A stretch of DNA of 16,147 nt from Syntrophomonas sp. (GCA_028693695.1 JAQUUV010000025.1:1-16147), one strand, 5' to 3'; counted from the first letter of the stretch, positions 1 through 6,710 are shown. The notes: generated from the letters alone by a model not told the origin. Translations and numbers: made by a program.

Positions 1-126
1 CTGAATCTGTTAGCCCCAGATTAAAGTCAACAGCAAAATCCCGTTCCCCGTCTATCGTTTATTTGAAATAGCATCAGTTTATTTGCTGCTGCGCATAATC
101 CATTAACTGCGAAAAATTTGGGTTAC

Positions 127-150
127 AAAAAAACCCGCCTTACGGCGGGC
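127..150 (-). terminator. Rho-independent terminator after flhO
   Basis: On the minus strand a 6-bp GC-only stem (arms 144-149 and 134-139, CCCGCC with GGCGGG, 4-nt loop) is followed by seven T residues (133-127). It starts 10 bases beyond the flhO stop codon. The shape is textbook for an intrinsic terminator, and it implies that flhO is the last gene of its transcript. Confidence 0.9.
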
Positions 151-159
151 CTTAACATC

Positions 160-936
160 TTAGTTAATGGCTCCTACTTTATCGATAGCAACTCCTATAG
201 TATCATCTTCAGCCTGTACCACTTTCTGACAGCTTTCATAGGCTCTCATAACACTAATCAGGGCAACCATTTCCTGCACCGCGTTAACATTGGATAATTC
301 CTGATAACCCTGCAATACTCCAGGATTCTGAGGTTCAGTGTAGGTCTGCCCACGCGAATTCATGTTACTGTCTCCTTGTTTTTGCAGAAATCGTTTATCA
401 GCAAAAGTTGCAATTTTCAACTTGGTTATGACCTGATTATCGACTAGGATGTTTCCACCTTTGTCGACGGAAAATTCACCCCGCAATTCAATGGTATTAT
501 TGTTGTTATCCATTACCGGATAACCCTGGTCATTAACTAGAAGGCCAGCATCGTTTATTTTAAAAGCTCCGTTACGAGTAAAACGTTCCCCCTCAGGGGT
601 TCTAATTACAAAATAACCTTCGTTGCTAATAGCCAGATCAGTATTGTTTTCAGTATGTTTTATATTACCGCTACTATGATCAGTTATAATGTCTTTTACA
701 ATAGCACCAGTACTTAAACTTCCAATAGGTACCGGAGGTAAAATTTTCACCTGCCCCAAGGCATTTTCCTTGGTGTCACCCAAGCGGCTAATCAGCATTT
801 CCGGAAAAGCCTGGCAAATAGTCTCATCCTTTTTATATCCACCAGTATTTACATTGGCGAGATTATTGGCTACAACGTCCTGACGTGCCATCTGCAACAT
901 CATCCCCGCACCAGCGGTATATAAACCTTTTATCAA
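160..936 (-). CDS. flhO: Flagellar hook-basal body (rod) protein, FlgG/FlhO family
   Basis: 258-residue distal-rod/hook family protein, a structural part of the flagellar axial rod exported by the flagellar type III apparatus. The N-terminus carries the family's rod motif (IKGLYTAGAGM at 2-12, then NNLANVNTGGYKK near 24-36). The C-terminal 45 residues carry the partner helix (QGYQELSNVNAVQEM, then MRAYESCQKVVQ). These two ends form the coiled coil of rod proteins. The start is a TTG (934-936), chosen because a GGGAGGG ribosome site lies about 8 nt upstream and the family signature begins at once. The gene follows mbl, as in Bacillus subtilis, where spoIIID-mbl-flhO-flhP is the order; that supports flhO over flgG or flgF. 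A flhP partner is not adjacent: a terminator follows directly. A sigma-28-like promoter lies in the 80-bp gap to mbl. Confidence 0.88.
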   Translation of the reverse strand: MIKGLYTAGAGMMLQMARQDVVANNLANVNTGGYKKDETICQAFPEMLISRLGDTKENALGQVKILPPVPIGSLSTGAIVKDIITDHSSGNIKHTENNTDLAISNEGYFVIRTPEGERFTRNGAFKINDAGLLVNDQGYPVMDNNNNTIELRGEFSVDKGGNILVDNQVITKLKIATFADKRFLQKQGDSNMNSRGQTYTEPQNPGVLQGYQELSNVNAVQEMVALISVMRAYESCQKVVQAEDDTIGVAIDKVGAIN

Positions 937-979
937 ACTACTACCCTCCCGACGACTTTAGGATATTTGGTCACTTAAT

Positions 980-1007
980 ATATCGTACTTTGTGCAAAAT
1001 AACTTTA
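980..1007 (-). promoter_or_regulatory. Candidate sigma-28 (SigD/FliA) promoter of flhO
   Basis: On the minus strand, TAAAGTTA (1007-1000) is followed after 12 nt by TACGATAT (987-980). The classic sigma-28 consensus is TAAAGTTT, 11 nt, GCCGATAA. The -35 matches at 7 of 8 positions; the -10 keeps the CGATA core. The spacer is one base long. It lies 44 bp upstream of the start codon of a flagellar gene, which fits motility-sigma control. The match was made by eye. Confidence 0.5.
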
Positions 1008-1016
1008 GAATAAGCC

Positions 1017-2045
1017 CTATAATACTCTTTTGGTTCCTCGCACCTGATTATTAATTAAGGTACTCATCTCATTAAGGGCTTTGCCGGTACCCATAGCCAC
1101 ACAGCAAATAGCATCTTCGGCAATGTGTACAGGCAAATGAGTTTCCCTGCTGAGCAATATATCTAGTCCCTCTAAAAGCGAGCCACCCCCAGTCATCACT
1201 ATACCATTATTTACGATATCCGCTGCTAGTTCAGGTGGAGTGATCTCTAGGACCTTCTTCACTGCATCCACGACCGCATATACCGGTTCTTCCAATGCTC
1301 CCCAGCTTTCGGTGGAAGTGATTTTAATCGTCTTAGGTAAACCCGATACCAGGTCACGGCCTCTTACCTCCATATCCCGGTCTCTATTCTCATCGGTCAG
1401 CCAGGCAGTACCGATCCGCATTTTTATATCTTCCGCGGTACGCTCCCCAATCATCAAGTTATACTCTCTTCTAATATAACGAATTATTGCCTCATCAAAC
1501 TTGTCCCCACCGACTCGAAGCGAAGTATTACAGACAATACCACCCAAAGATAATACCGCAATATCGGAAGTACCTCCACCAATATCCACTACCATGTTGC
1601 CAGTAGGTTCTGATATGTTGATTCCTGCTCCCAAGGCGGCTGCCAGAGGTTCTTCGATAATAAACGCCTGTTTGGCTCCCGAAGCTAGGGTAGCTTGACG
1701 AACCGCCCTTTCCTCAACATCTGTAGCCCCCGTAGGGATACAAACAATTACTCTGGGTTTTAAAAACAGCCTTTTACCCATAACCTTTTTAATAAAATAG
1801 GTTAACATCTTTTCGGTAGTATCGTAATCTGCGATAACTCCTTCGCGGAGAGGCCGTATCGCCATTATATAACCCGGAGTTCGCCCCAGCATTTGCCGGG
1901 CTTCTTCACCAATAGCAATTGCCTTTTTGGTATTCATATCTAAAGCCACAACCGATGGCTCATGTAAAACAATACCTTCGCCTTTTTTAAAAACTAATAC
2001 GCTAGCCGTACCTAAATCAATACCGATATCCTCAACAAAACACAC
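1017..2045 (-). CDS. mbl: MreB-like actin homologue Mbl, rod-shape determining protein
   Basis: 342-residue bacterial actin that polymerises under the membrane and guides lateral cell-wall synthesis. The actin-fold ATP-binding elements are visible in order: phosphate-1 loop DIGIDLGT (6-13), the EEPLAAALGAG segment (131-141), phosphate-2 loop DIGGGTSD (154-161) and the adenosine loop TGGG (285-288). ERTAEDIK and GRDLVSGLP are also typical. Length matches Mbl/MreB. The start is GTG (2043-2045), supported by a GGGGGG run 9 nt upstream. The paralogue Mbl, rather than MreB, is inferred from context: it lies between spoIIID and flhO, as in Bacillus, and no mreC or mreD follows. The upstream gap is long (464 bp) and repeat-rich, so an own promoter is likely, but I could not identify one with confidence. 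Confidence 0.93.
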   Translation of the reverse strand: MCFVEDIGIDLGTASVLVFKKGEGIVLHEPSVVALDMNTKKAIAIGEEARQMLGRTPGYIMAIRPLREGVIADYDTTEKMLTYFIKKVMGKRLFLKPRVIVCIPTGATDVEERAVRQATLASGAKQAFIIEEPLAAALGAGINISEPTGNMVVDIGGGTSDIAVLSLGGIVCNTSLRVGGDKFDEAIIRYIRREYNLMIGERTAEDIKMRIGTAWLTDENRDRDMEVRGRDLVSGLPKTIKITSTESWGALEEPVYAVVDAVKKVLEITPPELAADIVNNGIVMTGGGSLLEGLDILLSRETHLPVHIAEDAICCVAMGTGKALNEMSTLINNQVRGTKRVL

Positions 2046-2141
2046 TTCTTAGTTCCCCCCGGCACTTTTTATCGTTTTATTACTCGCTTCTACTATTTTA
2101 CCTTTTATTCGCTATACTGGCTATTTTTTTATGCAAGTTTA

Positions 2142-2374
2142 TAGCGAACATTAGCAACATTAATCGCGACCGTCAGGGAGCATCAGTGGTACCCGAAGGG
2201 TGCACCATTAATTGTGAGTGCAACGAACATCAGTAGTACCCGGAGGGTGCGACCATAATTGTGAGTGTAGCAAACATCAGTAGTACCCGCAACATTAATA
2301 GCGACCAACGGAAGCACCGATGGTATCCGAAGGATGAAGGGTGCAACCGCAAATGAGAATATAACGAACATCGC
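2142..2374 (+). repeat. Dispersed intergenic repeat, cluster A
   Basis: Composite repeat between spoIIID and mbl. It contains the block AACATTAATAGCGACCAAC (or a variant) at about 2157 and 2291, and the core GTRGTACCCGAAGGGTGC at 2187-2203 and again, diverged, at 2234-2250 and 2321-2344. The same blocks recur at 2914-3118 and 6338-6432 in the same orientation, so this is a family and not chance similarity. The core can fold as a small ACCC-GAA-GGGT hairpin. Function unknown. Confidence 0.8.
2181..2289 (+). repeat. 47-nt tandem repeat, two full copies and a broken third
   Basis: Copies span 2181-2227, 2228-2274 and a truncated 2275-2289. The two full copies are exactly 47 nt each and roughly 80% identical, both running from CATCAGT through ACCCG.AGGGTGC and AATTGTGAGTG. 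The third copy stops after GTAGTACCCG and runs into the AACATTAATAGCGACC block. This is the most ordered part of cluster A. Confidence 0.8.
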
Positions 2375-2509
2375 CGTGTTGTCAAAAATTACCAAAGGGA
2401 CTATTTCTTATACTCTTGTTCGTAATACCTTAAGAGTAGTGTGCATCAGTATCAGTATCATATAACTAAACATTCAAGCATGGCCGGAATAATATTATTA
2501 ATTATATTC

Positions 2510-2800
2510 TCAGCACATCGGTGGTACTCGTGGGGTGGCTAACAGCAACTGATTTTCTTGAGCATATTTTTTCCGGGTAGCTTCTCCCCCTCTTAAGTGC
2601 CGCTCCGCCTTGTTTCTATCCAGTATACATCTTACCTCTTCCGCTAGCGCCTCACTAATCCGTGGTAACCTTTCCGAAACATCTTTGTGAACGGTGGATT
2701 TACTAATCCCAAAGACTTCTGCTGTTCTTCGCACCGTATCCGAGGTTTGCAGGATATGCCGCGCTACTTTCACCGCCCTTTTCCTTATATAATTCTGCAT
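2510..2800 (-). CDS. spoIIID: Stage III sporulation transcriptional regulator SpoIIID
   Basis: 96-residue DNA-binding regulator of mother-cell genes after engulfment; it activates or represses many SigE-dependent promoters and helps switch to SigK. The helix-turn-helix is at about 22-41 (TVRRTAEVFGISKSTVHKDV), followed by the family's ERLPRI and RHLRGGEATRKKY (67-79). Compared with the 93-residue Bacillus protein, the core is full length, but the tail after residue 81 is unrelated. Its last residues, RVPPMC, are encoded by a copy of the local dispersed repeat (2516-2538). The ATG is fixed by a GGGAGGGGGA ribosome site at 2815-2806. A possible SigE promoter lies about 75 bp upstream. Context with mbl and flhO downstream and spoIID upstream is the standard one. 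Confidence 0.95.
   Translation of the reverse strand: MQNYIRKRAVKVARHILQTSDTVRRTAEVFGISKSTVHKDVSERLPRISEALAEEVRCILDRNKAERHLRGGEATRKKYAQENQLLLATPRVPPMC
2516..2538 (+). repeat. Repeat fragment inside the 3' end of spoIIID
   Basis: These 23 bases match the repeat core at 2181-2203 at about 18 of 22 positions (CATCGGTGGTACTCG, then GGGGTG). They lie within the last codons of spoIIID and end three bases before its stop codon. The repeat has the same orientation as all other copies in the window. Confidence 0.6.
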
Positions 2801-2876
2801 TGTTGTCCCCCTCCCATGAATTTATTTAAATTATATTCAGGCGGGTTCTAATCAAGACCTTGGGGACCATGAAATA

Positions 2877-2908
2877 ATAGTATGACTTACGACAACGCAG
2901 CAATATTC
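2877..2908 (-). promoter_or_regulatory. Candidate SigE promoter of spoIIID
   Basis: On the minus strand, GAATATT (2908-2902) and CATACTAT (2884-2877) resemble the SigE -35 (KMATATT) and -10 (CATACANT) elements. The spacer is 17 nt, longer than the usual 14-15, so this is tentative. Position, about 77 bp before the start codon, and the known SigE control of spoIIID in Bacillus both fit. Confidence 0.4.
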
Positions 2909-2913
2909 CTTTG

Positions 2914-3118
2914 GAGGGCATCATTATTTGTGAGTGATAGCAACCTTATTAGCACCTGTAAGGGTCCACCAGTAGTGCCCGTTGGGTGCGAACACCGGAG
3001 TCCTATTGAAAATGACCGAAGGGAGTATCGGTTGCACTCTGGAGTGTAGTCTTCTCGAGGGCAACCTTAATAGCGACCAACGGGAGCATCGGTGCTACCC
3101 GAAGGGTGGCGGGTGCAA
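2914..3118 (+). repeat. Dispersed intergenic repeat, cluster B
   Basis: Contains the same building blocks as cluster A: TTTGTGAGTG (2927-2936), GTAGTGCCCGTTGGGTGC (2972-2989), CTTAATAGCGACCAACGGG (3065-3083) and a core ending CTACCCGAAGGGTG (about 3095-3108). In addition, 3001-3041 is about 93% identical (one indel, two substitutions) to 6371-6410 in cluster C. The orientation is the same as in the other clusters. Confidence 0.8.
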
Positions 3119-3171
3119 GTACAGTGGGAAAAGGGCCGAAGTAACTGACCTCTTTATTTTTTGAAATTCCC

Positions 3172-4095
3172 TCAATATGATAATTTGTAAAAATCGATAC
3201 CCAAGTAGTATTTTTTTAATATTTGGTGGTAGTTTTTCCCACGCTGGGCCATACCGTTGGCACCGTATTGGCATAAACCCACTCCATGCCCATAGCCACG
3301 AGTATTAATCACTGTAGTATGGACCGAAGGATGGAAATCAATCCAGCTAGAAGGTAAGTTTAAGCCCTTTCTCAAAGTATCTGCATCTAGCTGATGCCCG
3401 TTAATACTTAGGCTTTTCAATCTCCCGCTAGGGGTTTGGGCCAATATTTTAATATTCAGCGTATCGCCTTTGTCACCTACCAGTTTATTAATAACTTCAT
3501 TATTAATGGTATGCGAATTTTGATAATGACTAGACTTGCTGCAATCATCGCATTTAACCGCATGCAAATAGGAAATGTCTTTACCCCATACCGCACCAGC
3601 ACTTTCCGTTTTACCGCCACAAGTAGAGCAATAGAGCGCGTCAATGGGTTTAGAATCAAAGAGCATAATTTCTCCACGAGTCGATTCTACTGCTTCATCT
3701 ATTCGTTTAGCTAATTCCCGTTCGTTAGAATCGTCTTTGGCAAAATTTAGTACAGGAGCATAGGCTTGACAAACATTAATATCATCAGAAAGATCAGCTC
3801 CTTGAGGATAGGAGTGCTCTTCGATTAGCTTTTTGACTGCATAGGTACGAGCGCAAACCGCCTGCGCCTTAAGTGCTTCTATATCAAAGGAGGCAGGCAT
3901 TTCTGCTGTCACTACGCCTTTTATATACTGCTCCAGGTCCATACCAACAATAGCACCCTGCTCGTGTAGGTATAACTTTATGTAGGGCTCTAGGGTGGCC
4001 TCTTTTTCGACTTGGAAATACTGGTAAATCGCTGTTACACTTATTACCATTAGAATCCCGATTATAAATATTCGCTTTGTTGCTTTTCTATTCAT
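3172..4095 (-). CDS. spoIID: Stage II sporulation protein D, engulfment lytic transglycosylase
   Basis: 307-residue membrane-anchored enzyme of the SpoIIDMP engulfment complex. It cleaves glycan strands that SpoIIP has stripped of their peptides. A single N-terminal membrane span covers about 8-27, with the catalytic domain outside. The SpoIID signature is clear: VVTAEMP with the probable catalytic Glu at 65, then EALKAQAVCARTYA (73-86), a Cys-rich section (YCSTCGGKTE, then KCDDC) and the C-terminal GYGHGVGLCQYGANGM (267-282). Start is ATG at 4093-4095. No Shine-Dalgarno sequence is visible in the bases just upstream, which are T-rich; no better in-frame start exists, and the membrane span needs this one. 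The gene follows murA, as in Bacillus, across a 55-bp gap holding a perfect hairpin. SigE control is expected from the family; I see only a weak candidate promoter. Confidence 0.95.
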   Translation of the reverse strand: MNRKATKRIFIIGILMVISVTAIYQYFQVEKEATLEPYIKLYLHEQGAIVGMDLEQYIKGVVTAEMPASFDIEALKAQAVCARTYAVKKLIEEHSYPQGADLSDDINVCQAYAPVLNFAKDDSNERELAKRIDEAVESTRGEIMLFDSKPIDALYCSTCGGKTESAGAVWGKDISYLHAVKCDDCSKSSHYQNSHTINNEVINKLVGDKGDTLNIKILAQTPSGRLKSLSINGHQLDADTLRKGLNLPSSWIDFHPSVHTTVINTRGYGHGVGLCQYGANGMAQRGKNYHQILKKYYLGIDFYKLSY

Positions 4096-4110
4096 ATCAA
4101 AGAATATGAA

Positions 4111-4138
4111 AGGAACATGATTCTAATGTCATGTTCCT
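4111..4138 (-). terminator. Perfect 10-bp inverted repeat between murA and spoIID
   Basis: AGGAACATGA and TCATGTTCCT (4111-4120 and 4129-4138) pair perfectly around an 8-nt loop, 12 bases after the murA stop. On the minus strand the hairpin is followed by a T-rich stretch (TTTCATATTCTTT), so it may terminate murA transcripts. The T-tract is interrupted, so it could instead be a protein-binding site or shape the spoIID leader. Confidence 0.6.
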
Positions 4139-4150
4139 CATAGATATATT

Positions 4151-5392
4151 TTATATGATTTTTATGGTGGCTCCCATCGCATTTAATTTAGGGGCAATGT
4201 TCTCATAACCTCGATCAACATGTTCGCTATTAAATAGAACCGTTTCACCCTGAGCAGTCAGACCAGCGATAACTAGAGCAGCTCCTGCCCTTAAATCAGT
4301 AGCTTTAATATTTGCACCGGTAAGTTTTTTTACCCCACGAATTATAGCAGTTTTGCCTTCAATTTTAATATCAGCACCCATTCTTAATAATTCCTGAACA
4401 TGCATAAAACGGTTTTCGAAAACAGATTCACTAATTACGCTGGTTCCCAAAGAGCAACTAAGATATGCCATAAATTGAGCCTGCATGTCGGTAGGAAAAC
4501 CGGGATAGGGAAGTGTTTTAATATAAACCGGCTTTATGCGCGATTCCCTTTTTACCCTCAAATAGTCTTTTCCTTCGGTAATTTCGGCTCCGCTCTCAAT
4601 CAACTTGGCCGTAATAGCCTTTACATGCTCTGGAATTATATTTTTTATAATAGCATCACCGCTGGTAGCGGCTACTGCTACCATATAAGTGCCGGCTTCA
4701 ATTCTGTCGGGAATGGGTGTATAATTTACCCCATGCAACTCCTTTACTCCCTTAATCTTAATAACATTGGTTCCTGCTCCAGTAATTTTTCCTCCCATGC
4801 TATTAATAAAGTTGGCTAAATCAACTATCTCCGGTTCCAAAGCCGCATTTTCGATATAACTAGTTCCGCTAGCCATCGAAGCAGCCATAATAATGTTTTC
4901 CGTAGCACCAACACTGGGATAATCAAGATAAATATGGGTGCCTATCAACTGGTTTGCTTTTGCTACTACATCCCCGGAATTTAGACTTATGTCTGCTCCT
5001 AGGGCTTGAAATCCTTTTAAATGCAGGTCAATAGGCCTCGTTCCAATCGCACAGCCTCCGGGTAAGGCGACTCTTACTTTTCCCTTACGGGCCAATATTG
5101 GCCCCATAACTAAAAAAGAAGCTCTGATTTGTCTCACCAATTCATAAGGTGGTTGGGTAGACACTAATTTTCCATGAAAAGATATACAATTTTCGCTTCG
5201 TTCAACTTTTACACCCAACTCTTCTATTAATTTGCTAATTATAATTACATCTTTAATAATAGGAACTTTACTTATTTCTACTTTTTCATCCGTTAATAGG
5301 GAGGCAGCCAATATGGGTAAAATTGCATTTTTGGATGAACTTACCTCAACTTCCCCTATTAATGTAGCTTTTCCACTGATTATCATTTCCAA
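4151..5392 (-). CDS. murA: UDP-N-acetylglucosamine 1-carboxyvinyltransferase
   Basis: 413-residue cytoplasmic enzyme for the first committed step of peptidoglycan synthesis: it transfers enolpyruvate from PEP to UDP-GlcNAc. Two-domain EPSP-synthase-like fold. The active-site Lys-Asn pair is at 21-22 (SSSKNAILPILAA), and the reactive loop carries Cys114 (GGCAIGTRPIDLHLKG), the residue attacked by fosfomycin; this copy is therefore the sensitive Cys type. FPTDMQAQF and DLRAGAALVIAGL are also family signatures. The start is TTG (5390-5392), preferred over the ATG at 5386 because the full GGGAGGTGAT ribosome site (5410-5401) ends 8 nt before the TTG but 14 nt before the ATG. It lies 48 bp after a ywmB-like gene and before spoIID, the same order as Bacillus murAA. 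Confidence 0.96.
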   Translation of the reverse strand: MEMIISGKATLIGEVEVSSSKNAILPILAASLLTDEKVEISKVPIIKDVIIISKLIEELGVKVERSENCISFHGKLVSTQPPYELVRQIRASFLVMGPILARKGKVRVALPGGCAIGTRPIDLHLKGFQALGADISLNSGDVVAKANQLIGTHIYLDYPSVGATENIIMAASMASGTSYIENAALEPEIVDLANFINSMGGKITGAGTNVIKIKGVKELHGVNYTPIPDRIEAGTYMVAVAATSGDAIIKNIIPEHVKAITAKLIESGAEITEGKDYLRVKRESRIKPVYIKTLPYPGFPTDMQAQFMAYLSCSLGTSVISESVFENRFMHVQELLRMGADIKIEGKTAIIRGVKKLTGANIKATDLRAGAALVIAGLTAQGETVLFNSEHVDRGYENIAPKLNAMGATIKII

Positions 5393-5440
5393 ATTTTTTC
5401 ATCACCTCCCTAAATAAATTCTAAGATAAATTAGTCTGAA

Positions 5441-6178
5441 TTAATAATCATTTAATAGAAGTGGAAAGCCTAAATATATTTCACTTGTATTTTCCTTAGG
5501 ATTACATCTAATAGCTCCTTGGGCATTACAGTTTTTTCCCGCTACCTTCACCTGGGAGATCTTGTTTTCCAAAGCTGGACTGAATCCGGTCATGCTTATA
5601 AGTTGATTCTGTTGGTAAACATCATTTACTTCAGCTTTTAAGCATTTCATTACTACTCTAAGAAGTTCTTCCTGCCCTGCATTATCAAGACGAGTATCTA
5701 TAGAACCCTTATAAAGATAATAGGATTTACAATCCAGCAATTTTCTTAATTTTTCTTCATCTCTACGTAGTTGTAGATCTCCTGTTGAACTTATGGTAGT
5801 CATTAAAAAGTGTGATTTATGATCTGTTTTGCTGGTTTGGAGGATAAATAGGTACCTTTGTTCATCCTTTGATAATTCATACCGACAAATTATTGTTTCA
5901 TTTGTTTCCTGGTGAAGGAATTCTTTCTCATCAGCGGGCAGTTCTAGATAGTTTAAAATTTTCAGTAAGGCTTCATCTAATTCTTGATTTGTGGATGCTG
6001 TTTTTATTTTTGCCCAACAATCCAATCTAGATTCAAGCAAATTTGCACCGATGGATGCAAATGATAGGTAATATGGAGATTGATTATCAATTTCCTTTCC
6101 GAGACTATATTTAAGAGCTGAATCACTTAGAAAACATATAACTACAAAAATCATTAAATATACAATGGCTTTTTTCAT
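5441..6178 (-). CDS. YwmB-like exported protein of unknown function
   Basis: 245-residue protein with an N-terminal hydrophobic segment (about 4-24, MKKAIVYLMIFVVICF) that reads as a signal peptide or anchor; the rest is soluble. Gene order (atp operon, small membrane genes, this gene, murA, spoIID), length (near the 247 residues of Bacillus YwmB) and the LISMTGFSPAL segment near the C-terminus point to the YwmB family (DUF1779, called 'TATA-box binding' only for fold resemblance). The biochemical role is unknown, and I infer none beyond a likely envelope location. Start is ATG with a GGGGGT ribosome site 8 nt upstream. A strong terminator lies 79 bp upstream, so it probably heads its own transcript with murA. 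Confidence 0.7.
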   Translation of the reverse strand: MKKAIVYLMIFVVICFLSDSALKYSLGKEIDNQSPYYLSFASIGANLLESRLDCWAKIKTASTNQELDEALLKILNYLELPADEKEFLHQETNETIICRYELSKDEQRYLFILQTSKTDHKSHFLMTTISSTGDLQLRRDEEKLRKLLDCKSYYLYKGSIDTRLDNAGQEELLRVVMKCLKAEVNDVYQQNQLISMTGFSPALENKISQVKVAGKNCNAQGAIRCNPKENTSEIYLGFPLLLNDY

Positions 6179-6257
6179 AATCTTTTACCCCCAGAACTTT
6201 ATCAAGATTCTTGCCATTGAAGTTTTTAATTATTCTTTTAAACTGAATTTTAGGCAT

Positions 6258-6283
6258 AAAAAAATCCTGACCTAGTCAGGATT
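6258..6283 (-). terminator. Rho-independent terminator upstream of the ywmB-like gene
   Basis: On the minus strand, AATCCTGA and TCAGGATT (6283-6276 and 6270-6263) form a perfect 8-bp stem with a 5-nt loop, followed by a run of T (down to 6258). It ends transcription coming from the small membrane genes and separates them from ywmB-murA. Confidence 0.88.
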
Positions 6284-6337
6284 AGGTAACTCGGAAAATA
6301 ATATTCACACGGGCAATAATAGGCACGGACTACGCGT

Positions 6338-6432
6338 AAACATTAATAGCAACAATAAGGGTCACCAGTTTCCTATTAAAATGACCGCAGGGAGTATCAG
6401 TTGCACTCTGTAGTCCCCGTAGGGTGTGAACA
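6338..6432 (+). repeat. Dispersed intergenic repeat, cluster C
   Basis: Starts with AACATTAATAGCAACAATAAGGG, as seen at 6339 onward, like the AACATTAATAGCGACC block of cluster A. It then carries 6371-6410, about 93% identical to 3001-3041, and ends in CCCCGTAGGGTG, a diverged core. It runs up to the stop codon of the 63-residue gene at 6434. Orientation is the same as clusters A and B. Confidence 0.78.
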
Positions 6433-6433
6433 C

Positions 6434-6625
6434 CTATTCATTCGTCTTTTCAATTTTCTTTAGCTCCGGCTGGTTTTGTTGGCATTCCTTCTGTCGCTGT
6501 TTGGCCGCTAGAGCCTTTTTTTCTACAACAATGGTCTGACGCCAGATTAAAATAGCAAAACCAATCGTAATCAAAAACACCATAAAAATTAAAATCAAAA
6601 ACTTAATCTGCAGACTAGTTAGCAA
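6434..6625 (-). CDS. Small single-span membrane protein (hypothetical)
   Basis: 63 residues: a membrane span at about 8-28 (FLILIFMVFLITIGFAILIW) and a polar, Lys/Glu/Gln-rich cytoplasmic tail (30-63). I do not recognise a family. The start is TTG (6623-6625), supported by a strong GAGGAGG 9 nt upstream. That ribosome site lies inside a short hairpin (AAACC with GGTTT) that could limit access. The protein resembles the 62-residue protein just upstream: similar length, a Trp at the inner end of the span (IWRQ here, MWQS there) and a charged tail. Position between atpC and ywmB matches ywzB of Bacillus, but one span and the sequence do not clearly fit that family. Confidence 0.6.
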   Translation of the reverse strand: MLTSLQIKFLILIFMVFLITIGFAILIWRQTIVVEKKALAAKQRQKECQQNQPELKKIEKTNE

Positions 6626-6710
6626 GAAAGAAAACCTCCTCTAGGGGTTTGGCACGAAATACTTAGTTTATCTGCATAGATGCTTGATGAAGTTATTCCG
6701 TGTTAAACCC

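Larger units (their letters stand above)
2046..2509. other. 464-bp gap between mbl and spoIIID, largely repeats
   Basis: About half of this gap (2142-2374) is repeat sequence (described separately). The part next to mbl (2046-2141) is AT-rich and should hold the mbl promoter. The part next to spoIIID (2375-2509) has a 7-bp inverted repeat (TACTCTT at 2411-2417 with AAGAGTA at 2432-2438) without a T-tract, and a short ATCAGT direct repeat near 2447-2462. I see no convincing gene. An open frame of 70 codons over 2183-2395 is made of repeat sequence and lacks family features. Confidence 0.6.
2801..3171. other. 371-bp gap between spoIIID and spoIID
   Basis: From the spoIIID side this gap holds the spoIIID ribosome site, a candidate SigE promoter (2877-2908) and then repeat cluster B (2914-3118). 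The remaining 53 bases next to the spoIID stop are AT-rich, with no T-tract hairpin for spoIID. A plus-strand open frame (2982-3164) covers the repeat but has no family resemblance or convincing ribosome site. In many clostridia an M23 peptidase gene (spoIIQ) sits here; none is present. Confidence 0.6.

Noticed and set aside
1..58. Short open stretch on the minus strand at the window edge (reads IDGERDFAVDFNLGLTDS)
   Set aside because: Only 18 codons are visible, with no start codon or ribosome site; too little to call a gene.
2181..2374. Possible CRISPR array
   Set aside because: The 47-nt units are direct head-to-tail copies with no unique spacers between them, the copies diverge, and no cas genes are present.
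2183..2395. Minus-strand 70-codon open frame in the mbl-spoIIID gap
   Set aside because: It is built from the repeat modules, has no family signature or ribosome site, and its composition follows the repeats.
2411..2438. Inverted repeat after spoIIID as a terminator
   Set aside because: Only 7 bp of stem with a 14-nt loop, and no T-tract follows on the minus strand.
2982..3164. Plus-strand 60-codon open frame in the spoIID-spoIIID gap
   Set aside because: It runs through repeat cluster B; cluster C, which shares its best conserved part, has an indel that breaks the same frame.
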